Positions 23,302 through 30,989 of a stretch of 34,514 nucleotides of DNA are shown one piece after another. The translations under genes were made by a program, and so were the position numbers. The notes under the pieces were generated by a model. It was not told the origin of the DNA, ran no database searches, and saw nothing but the letters and a program-made list of their open reading frames with translations. Numbering within the stretch: the first letter of the stretch is position 1; each line of letters opens with the position of its first letter. The stretch comes from Chlamydiia bacterium (GTDB taxonomy: Bacteria; Chlamydiota; Chlamydiia; Chlamydiales; Rhabdochlamydiaceae), in contig JAJPIB010000029.1 of the NCBI GenBank assembly GCA_021324995.1, forward strand, positions 1-34,514, read 5' to 3'.

Positions 23302-24423
23302 TTAGGAAATGACGCAACCGCCATCATCCATATTATTGACTTGATGTTGCAGATCACCGAGGCGTTGATTCAACCAGCTATTACTCGCCTTCAAATTCCC
23401 AATCTCAATTTTTTGATTAGCAACTTCGGCTTTAGTGATGGCGAGCTCTTTTTCACATTTCTCAAGACCTTGAGTAAGAGAAGCTTCAATTTTTTTGCGC
23501 TCGGCGAGAGCACTATCAAAATGAGTTACAGTTCTATTGAGCGAATCACTCAAATAGGCGACTTGTTCTTTGCCGCTTTCTGCTAGCCGAGTCAGGTCTT
23601 GGTCGAATTGACTATTTTTCTCATCGAGCTTACTTGCTAAAAGTGCATTTTGTTTTTTAAGATCCTCTGTGAACTGTAGTTTTTTTCTTTCTATAATCAC
23701 CCCATCCATCCGCTCTTTGTATTCCACTAACACTTTGTTTGCAGTGTGGATATCTATCGGCTCATCAGGGTCTGCAGACGCAAGCATGGCGATCAGGTTT
23801 TCTTCTCGGACCTCAAGCCCCACCACAACAGGTACACCAAGTTCGTTGATTTCTATGGTGGTAGCTTGGAGTGCTAATGCATGATGTGGCTGGAAAGGTG
23901 TGTGAAATGCGGCTTGTCTTTCTACGTATTCAATCCAATGGATGACCTCTTTTCCAAAAAGATGAGGTGCTCCAAGATCAACACTGCGAATGATGCGAGG
24001 TGAATGATGTGATAATGCTTTGCAATAAAGATCTAATTCCCTTTTTTCCCATGCTTGAATCCCTACAAGCCAAGGATCTGTGACATTTTGACAGCGGCAT
24101 TCTTCATTGAAAATGGCTTTAAGACCCAAAAAATGGGTAACAAGCGTGCTTGGCGGAAGATCGAGAGATCTTTCATTGATCACAGAGAGTGCTAAAGCAC
24201 TTCCTTGCATAAAGAGCTTATTTGATAAGGGATCTCTCTTGTCTTTATGTTTTAAGACGATACACATCAGTTTTCTTGCGATTGAGAGGAAGCTAACCTC
24301 CTCTTGTTCGAGGTTCGTCGGGAGCTCTTCACGAGAAACTATGGGAAGATCGGCCTGTGGGTGTACGAGCCCCTGTTGTTCTATTTGCAGTTGTTGTTGT
24401 CCACCTGCTGCGCGTATTGCCAT
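23302..24423 (-). CDS. Coiled-coil protein with C-terminal CaaX box (CVIS), putative prenylated effector
   Basis: 373 aa. Residues 1-210 form a mixed region with no recognised family. Residues about 225-365 form a long coiled coil (VLVEYKERMDGV through EIGNLKASNSWLNQRLGDLQHQV). The protein ends DDGGCVIS, with Cys370 four residues from the end; I checked this in the DNA (stop at 23302-23304). CaaX with Ser last is a substrate pattern for host farnesyltransferase. Bacteria lack that enzyme, and secreted effectors such as Legionella AnkB use a CaaX box for host membrane anchoring. Its start overlaps the previous stop by one base (TGATG). The prenylation role is an inference from the motif. Confidence 0.7.
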   Translation of the reverse strand: MAIRAAGGQQQLQIEQQGLVHPQADLPIVSREELPTNLEQEEVSFLSIARKLMCIVLKHKDKRDPLSNKLFMQGSALALSVINERSLDLPPSTLVTHFLGLKAIFNEECRCQNVTDPWLVGIQAWEKRELDLYCKALSHHSPRIIRSVDLGAPHLFGKEVIHWIEYVERQAAFHTPFQPHHALALQATTIEINELGVPVVVGLEVREENLIAMLASADPDEPIDIHTANKVLVEYKERMDGVIIERKKLQFTEDLKKQNALLASKLDEKNSQFDQDLTRLAESGKEQVAYLSDSLNRTVTHFDSALAERKKIEASLTQGLEKCEKELAITKAEVANQKIEIGNLKASNSWLNQRLGDLQHQVNNMDDGGCVIS

Positions 24424-25460
24424 CAGTTAGCTCCTTGGATAGCTTGAGATATTTCTTCTATTTGAGAGGATAATGCTGAAATATCAGTTTGAATAACCTT
24501 GAGACGTTCGACATAGCCACTGACCATGTTGATATCTATTAGCTTCGTCGCTGTAGCCATTAGTTTAGTCGCATCCTTAATCGTCTTGGGAATTGACGCT
24601 ATATTTAAGACCACAAGATCAGTGATACACTTAATCGATGTTGTCCAAACGTCCTTCCGCAATGCCTTTTCTGTATTCTTAAAACCCGACTTTAGCTGCT
24701 CAATCTGTTTTTGCAGTGCGGTATTATCTCCTTTGATCAGCGCGACCTTTTTTTCGAGATTTTTGATTTTTTCGGCAAGTTGTTGGAAACGCTCAGGAAG
24801 GATAGTTTCGACAGAATTGTCTCCTAGAGCAGTAGTGGATTCCACCAGATCGATTTCATTTTGCTCGAGCACGGCATCTTCAAATTTCAAAAGCGGTTTG
24901 AATTCATCATCAATTGCAGCATCGACTACACTTTTACAAGTTTCGAGATGGGGAATAACACATTTATGCGCATGAAATGCCCCGGCATTCATATAGGGAC
25001 AAGATATTGCTTCATTTTGGAACTTTGTATAGGTTTGAATCAGCCCGTTTATTTTGAAGGAAATGGTGTGCAACTTCTCCATCAAAGTCTTATAGACAGA
25101 ATGCAATTCCAACTCAAGCATGGAGGGCAATTTTTCAATGTGCTCTTTAAGAACAGCATTCTCCTGATGAAGGATTTTTTTCTGATCTTTTAAGAGCTGC
25201 AGCTGCCTCCCCATATTGAAAGCAACCTGCATTGCTTGAAGCATCATTTCTTCGTTAACTGGACACCTCTGAATTAACTGTGCCCTACCTGTAAGACCGA
25301 CAACATCTTTAGATGGAGAAATAAAATGCATGGTGTTCTTGACCGCTTCCGTTACTTCGGCTTGATTTTCGGATCTCAAAGCTGCGCTCGACAAATTAGG
25401 AGGTGGCTGCAAATCTATTTGTCCTTGATATTGTCCGGTAGCTGCTACACGCATTACCAT
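24423..25460 (-). CDS. Coiled-coil protein, first gene of the ten-gene operon
   Basis: 345 aa behind AGGAG with 8-nt spacing. The N-terminus (PNLSSAALRSENQAE) and the stretch QLLKDQKKILHQENAVLKEHIEKL (about 93-116) are spaced like the corresponding parts of the three paralogues, so it is probably a distant member. A second coiled coil lies at about 225-265. A moderately hydrophobic stretch (about 275-310, ITDLVVLNIASIPKTI) may touch membranes. No recognised domain or signal peptide. Confidence 0.65.
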   Translation of the reverse strand: MVMRVAATGQYQGQIDLQPPPNLSSAALRSENQAEVTEAVKNTMHFISPSKDVVGLTGRAQLIQRCPVNEEMMLQAMQVAFNMGRQLQLLKDQKKILHQENAVLKEHIEKLPSMLELELHSVYKTLMEKLHTISFKINGLIQTYTKFQNEAISCPYMNAGAFHAHKCVIPHLETCKSVVDAAIDDEFKPLLKFEDAVLEQNEIDLVESTTALGDNSVETILPERFQQLAEKIKNLEKKVALIKGDNTALQKQIEQLKSGFKNTEKALRKDVWTTSIKCITDLVVLNIASIPKTIKDATKLMATATKLIDINMVSGYVERLKVIQTDISALSSQIEEISQAIQGAN

Positions 25461-25514
25461 AAGTTCGCTCCTAATTTTTACAAAAAACAGAGTTTTTTGA
25501 ATTTTAAGGTGCGA

Positions 25515-25543
25515 AATTTAAGATAGATGCCTATAAAAATCAA
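25515..25543 (-). promoter_or_regulatory. Candidate promoter of the effector operon
   Basis: On the minus strand, TTGATT (25538-25543), a spacer of exactly 17 bp, and TAAATT (25515-25520) fit a sigma-66/sigma-70 promoter. Transcription would start near 25508, giving a leader of about 50 nt before the first gene. Confidence 0.5.
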
Positions 25544-25576
25544 GATCTTATGTCAGAAAACGCGGTGAGGAAAATG

Positions 25577-25620
25577 TATACCCAACGTGATTGAAAGCTT
25601 GGATTTAAGACCAAGCCAAG
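25577..25620. repeat. Half-copy of family B element
   Basis: TATACCCAACGTGATTG, GGATTTAAGACC and AAGCCAAG match the left arm of the 13046-13226 element. It ends 6 bp from the stop codon of the 62-aa gene. The second arm is absent. Confidence 0.7.
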
Positions 25621-25626
25621 TAATCT

Positions 25627-25815
25627 TTAATCGAGGAGTTCGCCATCGAATAGGGATTTGAGCTTTGGTAAAAGCTCTTCGCAGGATAGACCTGTCTGAA
25701 AAAGCGCGGCACGCGCTTTACTGAATTCTTCGGCCGGCGTTGCAAAAACGAGCGGTTTGCTCCAAAGGAGAAAAGGGGAAAGGACCGCGGACAGAAGAAG
25801 CGCGATCTTTTTCAT
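25627..25815 (-). CDS. Short exported protein (62 aa) behind lepB
   Basis: The start overlaps the lepB stop as ATGA, so it is translationally coupled. Residues 1-19 (MKKIALLLSAVLSPFLLWS) are a typical Sec signal with a likely cleavage after Ser19 or Ala25. The mature part is only about 40 residues, acidic at the end (SLFDGELLD), with one Cys. Either it is a genuine small exported protein or a longer gene was cut by the family B element six bases beyond its stop. Confidence 0.6.
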   Translation of the reverse strand: MKKIALLLSAVLSPFLLWSKPLVFATPAEEFSKARAALFQTGLSCEELLPKLKSLFDGELLD

Positions 25816-27704
25816 TTATTGTCCTCAGGAAAGGGGAGGGGAAGTACGTTTTTCCGTCTCCAGTAAATCGTTCCGATAAGAATGAGGATGCCTGCAATTA
25901 GCCAAACAACGATCCGCGGACCATTGAAAAAGGGGTAGGGAGGTTGATTGGGGAATCCCCAACGGCTTCCTGGAGGCCAGAAAATGAAGTCGGGCGCTCC
26001 TCTTAAATTCTCTTGGGGAACGAATCCAAAGTCTCTGCTGTCGGCGCTCATCGCATGGTTGTCGCCGAGAACAAGGTACATGTTATCGGGGACAAGGATG
26101 CCGTTTTGGCGAATAAGGTCTACATCGAGCTTTCCCTCTTTCAGAGGAGGGCCTAAGTCTTGGAAAGGAAGGTAAGGAGATTGTGGATTAGAGGCATCAG
26201 CTCGTATTTGTTCTCGATCAAGAAAGTCAGCAAGTGTTTCATCGTCTTTAGAAAGAATGGGAGCTCCAAGCAGGTAAAGGCTGCCATCGCGGAAATAGGT
26301 ATAACGTGCGGGAACGAGTCTTTGATTTTTGACTTGAGGAGAGAAGCGTGTATCCCATTCAATTCCTACGTTGAAGAGGAGCTGGACAATGGCTGGACTA
26401 AAACGGTAAAGGGGGCTGGACTCCGGAAGCTCGGTAGCAATTCCTTGCCATTGAATCTGGTAGGCTTTGCCATTATAAAACTCATAACAGCCGTCAGGGA
26501 TGTCGGGAAGGCTGGGAAGGAATATGTTGGATGAAACCGCTTTGGGATCCATGCCATAGCGGAAGGCTTTGCCGCCTTTCACCTCAAAACGCGCTGTGTA
26601 CATATTCTGCATAATCTCTTTGAGATGTTTTTCCTGAAGAGGAATGAGAGAAGAGCTCAAGCCTATGGATGGACGAAGTCTACCGAGTTCGTCGCGGATC
26701 ATCTTGACATTTGCGATGCTGGGGTGATGTCTGATTTCGAGATAGAGCACACCCTCTTCGATGTCCGCGAGGTTTTGATCAGCGGTATTTTTGACTTGTT
26801 CGCGCGTTAAGAGTCTCACCATTCCATAGTTTTTAAAGCCCCACATATCTCCGTAACTTGTGACGAGCGGTGCATTTTGATCATGAACAGGCGCGGGATT
26901 CAGCATCTCTCCGTGCACTTGATTTGAAGAGGTGACGTAGAGTTTTACAACAGGTTCATTCATCTGATAGATGAAAATCGGAGAATAGATTCCGCCAATG
27001 GGGTTGCGTGGAACGACTAATTTGCGATCAAAATCAATGAAGGGGATATGCTCGATTTGATTAAGACTTTTAGGTTGAAGGCTGGGAGTAATGTCATTAC
27101 CTTCGCGGTCGATACCGTAAATATTTCCCCCATAGAAATAGAGGATATCGCCGGGTTTACCGATCATTCTTTTAATGTATTGTTTTTTTCCAGGAAAAAG
27201 ATAGAAATACATCGTATCTACGTCGCGAATATCCATGTTTTCGCCAGTAAAAATAACGATTCCATTTCTTTTAACAAGGTCAGGATCGAAATAAAGCTCA
27301 GCAGGTTGAAGAGGAATATTGATGCCAAAGGCTGTTTTCGACACGACCAGGCGGTCTTGTTCTTTGAAAGTAGGTCGCATTGAGCCGGAAGGGATTTCGT
27401 AAAATTCAAACCAAACTTGGCGGACCAGGATAGCTACGATGAGAGCGAAGGCAAGGGCAAAAATTGCTTCTTTAAATTGTTCCCAGCTCGATTTTTTAAG
27501 ATGGATGGTGAACAGGGATTCGACTCTCTTAGCTAAGACATCTGCGTTGTTTTTGTTTTTTTGGAGGATTTCATTCTGCAGTGCTAAAAGGGCTTCCTGG
27601 ATTTGGTGACGGATTTCTGGGGAGAGCTTGCTTTTTTTCTTTTGGAAGCGATGATAAGCATGCCTGAGAACATGCTTACTTTTCTTGATAGAGTAAGTTT
27701 TCAT
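25812..27704 (-). CDS. lepB: Signal peptidase I, long chlamydial type
   Basis: 630 aa, about twice the length of most bacterial enzymes but normal for Chlamydiae. It removes Sec signal peptides on the outer face of the inner membrane. A charged N-terminus (1-75) precedes the membrane helix at 79-97. Ser108 in YEIPSGSMRPT is the nucleophile, and Lys178 in YIKRMIGKPGD the general base. A long insert of unknown role follows, then GDNHAMSADSRDFG (box E) near the C-terminus, and a final membrane helix (IVVWLIAGILILIGTIYW). The ribosome binding site is weak. A small exported protein gene overlaps its stop. Confidence 0.95.
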   Translation of the reverse strand: MKTYSIKKSKHVLRHAYHRFQKKKSKLSPEIRHQIQEALLALQNEILQKNKNNADVLAKRVESLFTIHLKKSSWEQFKEAIFALAFALIVAILVRQVWFEFYEIPSGSMRPTFKEQDRLVVSKTAFGINIPLQPAELYFDPDLVKRNGIVIFTGENMDIRDVDTMYFYLFPGKKQYIKRMIGKPGDILYFYGGNIYGIDREGNDITPSLQPKSLNQIEHIPFIDFDRKLVVPRNPIGGIYSPIFIYQMNEPVVKLYVTSSNQVHGEMLNPAPVHDQNAPLVTSYGDMWGFKNYGMVRLLTREQVKNTADQNLADIEEGVLYLEIRHHPSIANVKMIRDELGRLRPSIGLSSSLIPLQEKHLKEIMQNMYTARFEVKGGKAFRYGMDPKAVSSNIFLPSLPDIPDGCYEFYNGKAYQIQWQGIATELPESSPLYRFSPAIVQLLFNVGIEWDTRFSPQVKNQRLVPARYTYFRDGSLYLLGAPILSKDDETLADFLDREQIRADASNPQSPYLPFQDLGPPLKEGKLDVDLIRQNGILVPDNMYLVLGDNHAMSADSRDFGFVPQENLRGAPDFIFWPPGSRWGFPNQPPYPFFNGPRIVVWLIAGILILIGTIYWRRKNVLPLPFPEDNK

Positions 27705-27741
27705 TAGCTGGTGCCGAATTTTTAATCACGTTCGGTACAAT

Positions 27742-28398
27742 CTACGGATTTTTAGAAATGCAAGCAAGTCTTATCCTTGCAAAGCATTTTTTTAGGAAAA
27801 AGGGGTTTCTAAACTTATTGATTTTTTTTTCAAGGGCAGCAACAGAAGGATGAAGAGGATCGGCTTGGAAAGCGAGCTGATAACACTCTTCAGCTCTTTC
27901 TATTTCTGTGCAAGCCAGGTGATAAAATCCCATCACTACCATGAATCCACGAAACTCTGTATAATGGAAACTTGTTCTACAGGGATAGAGAGCATAAAGC
28001 TCCAGACATCCTCCAAAAATAGAGGGAACAGATTCTTTTTTTCCTAGGCGGATGGCTTGGTCTGCGTAATTGATGCGCGCACTGAAATGATTGGGATGAG
28101 CGATCCATGCTGCTTCGATTAAGCGTTCGGCTTGCCTCTTCTTTTTCGCTTTTAGATAGGCATAAGTAAGCAAGTTAATGATTTCTGGGACATCAGGAAA
28201 GTCTTTAGAGAGTTGTCTTAAACTTTTGAGGTTTTTTCTCGGTTTCTCCTGGATCTTGGTATAGAGCTCTTCGAATCGCTGCACACCTTCTTGAGGTAAC
28301 TTTTGGTATTGGGCACTGGCAGGCAATGTTTCAAAGGTGATGTGGTATCCTTTGCCGTAAATTTGTGTAGAAGGGATTTCTAAGATGGCATTTTTCAT
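27742..28398 (-). CDS. TPR-like repeat protein
   Basis: 218 aa. I chose the ATG at 28398 because it overlaps the upstream stop as ATGA; a GTG three codons earlier is also in frame. Helical repeats of about 34 residues are visible: KNLKSLRQLSKDFPDVPEIINLLTYAYLKAK, then the pair RQAERLIEAAWIAHPNHFSARINYA, and near the end AEECYQLAFQADPLHPSVAAL, whose A, G/A and P positions follow the TPR pattern. TPR proteins act as scaffolds or chaperones. It is coupled to the exported 339-aa protein, its likely partner. Confidence 0.75.
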   Translation of the reverse strand: MKNAILEIPSTQIYGKGYHITFETLPASAQYQKLPQEGVQRFEELYTKIQEKPRKNLKSLRQLSKDFPDVPEIINLLTYAYLKAKKKRQAERLIEAAWIAHPNHFSARINYADQAIRLGKKESVPSIFGGCLELYALYPCRTSFHYTEFRGFMVVMGFYHLACTEIERAEECYQLAFQADPLHPSVAALEKKINKFRNPFFLKKCFARIRLACISKNP

Positions 28399-29414
28399 TG
28401 TTCCCACGCAAAAGTTTCTTCCGATTCAAAATAAATGTCAAATCCGCCTTCAGGAATCAATATCCAGCGATAATGATGGCCGCTTTTTAGCACTCGTTTA
28501 AGATCACTTGTTGAAATTTCGAGAATAATTTCTTCTTTTTTAGATCCATTTTTAAGCGAAAAAGGAATAGCGCTATTGCTTTTTTGGGTAAGATCACTCG
28601 CAAAAAGGCGGAGCTTTCGGAAATAAGAAGGTGTTTGGATCAGCAATTTCCAGGTATCTTTTCCTTTTTGTGCATTGCCCAAAATGAGGGGGGAACGATG
28701 TGGCATCCCGCCTTGGAAAAAGGAAATAAGGCCATGTCCTGAATCAATAGTGCGCATTTTAAATCTATAATGCGGACTTTGCAATTCCAGCCAATAAGGA
28801 AAGGGAAAATCGGAAAACTCTCTAGAAAAATAGAGCTCAATGGTGCTCGAGGCGAGGCGGGAATTGTCATCAGGCCACTGAGTTTTTAGGACTTCGAAGG
28901 TGGCTGGACAAATTTTTTTCCCTTCTAAAGTAACAGTAGGATTCCAAGTGCGTCGTTGATCGGTTTCCCCCTGTGGGGGCTGCGGTCCGATCTTTTTGCG
29001 CTCTAAAGGGGGTACTGTAGTCAGGGGAAGAGCCATGAAACGCATCAGAAATTGCTCTGATTTATCCAGATAAAGCCAACCATTTTTGCTGTAGGAAAAG
29101 CATTCGATAAGACCGCCGGTCGCTCTATCTATTTCATAAAGCGTCCATGAGGTGTGGCCGGGCGCTTTATCGGCAACCCATTTTTTCCACGCAATGGTTT
29201 TGAGATCGATCTGCTTAGAGGGGACGGAAATTTCTTCTAAGATGAGCACGCTTTCACTGATCGAACGAATAGAGAGAAGAGAATAATTGCCTTCTTGAGC
29301 GGTCACAATAAAATCCCCTGCTTGGCCACGCGAGAGCTTCTCTAGAAGACAGGCTGGATGCCCATGTGCATGTAGAGAAATAAAAGTGCAAAGAATTAAA
29401 ATTATCTTTTTCAT
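28395..29414 (-). CDS. Exported protein of unknown function
   Basis: 339 aa. The N-terminus (MKKIILILCTFISLHAHGHP) is a Sec signal, probably cleaved near residue 15-19. The mature protein is rich in beta strands and aromatics with no membrane segment: TSWTLYEIDRATGGLIECFSYSKNGWLYLD near 95-123, and HHYRWILIPEGGFDIYFE near the end. I recognise no family. It is probably periplasmic or outer-surface. It forms a two-gene unit with the TPR-like protein (4-bp overlap). Confidence 0.65.
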   Translation of the reverse strand: MKKIILILCTFISLHAHGHPACLLEKLSRGQAGDFIVTAQEGNYSLLSIRSISESVLILEEISVPSKQIDLKTIAWKKWVADKAPGHTSWTLYEIDRATGGLIECFSYSKNGWLYLDKSEQFLMRFMALPLTTVPPLERKKIGPQPPQGETDQRRTWNPTVTLEGKKICPATFEVLKTQWPDDNSRLASSTIELYFSREFSDFPFPYWLELQSPHYRFKMRTIDSGHGLISFFQGGMPHRSPLILGNAQKGKDTWKLLIQTPSYFRKLRLFASDLTQKSNSAIPFSLKNGSKKEEIILEISTSDLKRVLKSGHHYRWILIPEGGFDIYFESEETFAWEQ

Positions 29415-29529
29415 CTTTTTGGCGTTCTTTGTGAATAGGAGGGATTATACGGATTTAGAGGTTATTCGCCTATTAACCAAACTTGCTGCGACAGGCGATC
29501 TGCTGCGGTTTGCTCCTTCTCCAGGTCTA

Positions 29530-29545
29530 AAGACCTGCGGCTCGT
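29530..29545. terminator. Hairpin between the CDF exporter and the exported-protein gene
   Basis: CAGGTC and GACCTG flank a TAAA loop in the 166-bp gap after the CDF gene's stop (minus strand). Larger arms (TGCGAC ... GTCGCA) enclose it, so the region may fold into a branched structure. There is no clear T-tract. Confidence 0.4.
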
Positions 29546-29580
29546 CGCAAATCTTGCATATCATCTATCTCGCGACGCGC

Positions 29581-30513
29581 CTATGGGAGGATAGGGGGGC
29601 AAGTTCGGTTATGATCACAGTCGTAACAGTATTTCGGCTCAAAATGCAGGGGGTCTTCGACCTGGATTGTCATGTGCGAGATCTTATAATTTTTTTCAAT
29701 TAGCCGGTGGGCTTCATTTAAGGCAGCATGTGTGTCTTCCGCGATAATATGCGCGCTGAGGGCAACTTTTCTTGCGGATACGGACCAGACATGCAAGTCA
29801 TGAACCTCGCGCACGCCTGGGATCGATTTTAAATCGCGTTCGATAGCGCTGGGATTGATTCCTTCTGGTGTGGATTCCATCAGGACAGAAACAGTCTGTC
29901 GGATGATTTTTCCTGAACCATAGATGATACCCAAAGAAAAGAGGATGGAAATGATGGGGTCGATAGGATCCCATCCTGTAAGCCAAATTAATGCACCGGC
30001 TAAAATAACGCCAATGCTTCCCAAAATATCTCCAAGAATGTGCAAATAGGCAGCGCGAATGTTGAGGTTTTCTCCTTGATGGGAGTGGAGCGTACGCATC
30101 ATCAAAAGGTTTGCTACGAGTCCGATCGAGGCGATGATGAAAACTACGGAGCCTTTGACTTCCGGTGGTTTGATTAGGCGATGGACCGCTTCATAAATCA
30201 AAACGCCGCACAGTCCCCATAAAGAAAGAGCGCTCGCAAGCGCGCCTAGGATTTCTGCGCGATGATAGCCATAGCTCATTTTCGGTGTGCTTGGTAAGTG
30301 GGCAATTTTTAAGACGACAAGACTCAAGACAAGAGCGCCGACGTCAGTAAACATATGTAAGGCGTCACTGATCAGGGCCAAGCTATTGGCAAGGATTCCT
30401 CCTATTACCTCGACAATCATAAAAATGAAGGCGATGCATAAGGCGATGTTCAAGGCTTTTCGATGGATGTGCTTTTCGTGCCCATGGCTGCATCCTGAGT
30501 GGACGTGACCCAT
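29581..30513 (-). CDS. Cation diffusion facilitator, Zn/Co/Cd exporter
   Basis: A 310-aa inner-membrane proton-coupled divalent-metal exporter of the CDF family (ZitB/CzcD-like). A His-rich N-terminus (MGHVHSGCSHGHEKHIH) precedes six membrane helices. The metal-site pairs are present: His53 and Asp57 in SDALHMFTD (helix 2), His158 and Asp162 in HILGDILGS (helix 5). The cytoplasmic C-terminal domain carries GVREVHDLHVWSVS and ends in a Cys/His cluster (YCYDCDHNRTC). AGGGA precedes the ATG. H/D in both sites suggests zinc as main substrate. Divergent from the NAD-salvage operon. Confidence 0.93.
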   Translation of the reverse strand: MGHVHSGCSHGHEKHIHRKALNIALCIAFIFMIVEVIGGILANSLALISDALHMFTDVGALVLSLVVLKIAHLPSTPKMSYGYHRAEILGALASALSLWGLCGVLIYEAVHRLIKPPEVKGSVVFIIASIGLVANLLMMRTLHSHQGENLNIRAAYLHILGDILGSIGVILAGALIWLTGWDPIDPIISILFSLGIIYGSGKIIRQTVSVLMESTPEGINPSAIERDLKSIPGVREVHDLHVWSVSARKVALSAHIIAEDTHAALNEAHRLIEKNYKISHMTIQVEDPLHFEPKYCYDCDHNRTCPPILP

Positions 30514-30608
30514 TATGTTTCCCTTTTTGCCTTAACTTATTCACTTGCTTTCCATCAGTCAACTTTTTATTAGTGAGAGCAGAGGCAATGCCTCCACAGG
30601 GGGTCCCA

Positions 30609-30989
30609 ATGTCGTTTCTTTATTCACTGAACTTTATCGTTGCTTGCATATTAGGAACAACTGCCGTATTCTTGACGGTTCCGACAATCGCGCAGCAGGA
30701 GCGCCCTGCGGATTGGAGAGAGGAATTGAAACAGATCGACGCGGAGATTAAAAGCGCTGAAGATCTGAAGAACCGTTATTTGGCAGCGGCAAGGCGCGCT
30801 GAAGATCAGGGGATGCGCTGGCAATTTACCCAAGATCAGAAGCAGGAAGCCAAGCGAGCTTTTCAACGAGCGGATGAAAAGAAACAAGCAGCGCAAATGC
30901 TTCAGACGCGTATCAATGCGTTAAAGGCAAGAAAAGCGCAGATATTGCAGGAACACCCCGAGGCAGATGACTACCCAGGATCCTCTTAA
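30609..30989 (+). CDS. Small exported helical protein ahead of pncB
   Basis: 126 aa from ATG 30609, which I prefer to the upstream frame-mate at 30573 because it gives a clean signal peptide (MSFLYSLNFIVACILGTTAVFLTV) and lies behind AGGGGGT. The mature part is a charged single helix or coiled coil (about 35-115: REELKQIDAEIKSAEDLKNRYL, DQKQEAKRAFQRADEKKQAAQ). It overlaps pncB by 23 nt. No known family; possibly a periplasmic coiled-coil protein. Confidence 0.65.
   Translation: MSFLYSLNFIVACILGTTAVFLTVPTIAQQERPADWREELKQIDAEIKSAEDLKNRYLAAARRAEDQGMRWQFTQDQKQEAKRAFQRADEKKQAAQMLQTRINALKARKAQILQEHPEADDYPGSS

Noticed and set aside
14876-25460. Prophage tail or structural gene cluster as explanation of the operon
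   Set aside because: No tape measure, tail sheath, portal or lysis genes; coiled coils, paralogy and the CaaX box fit effectors better.
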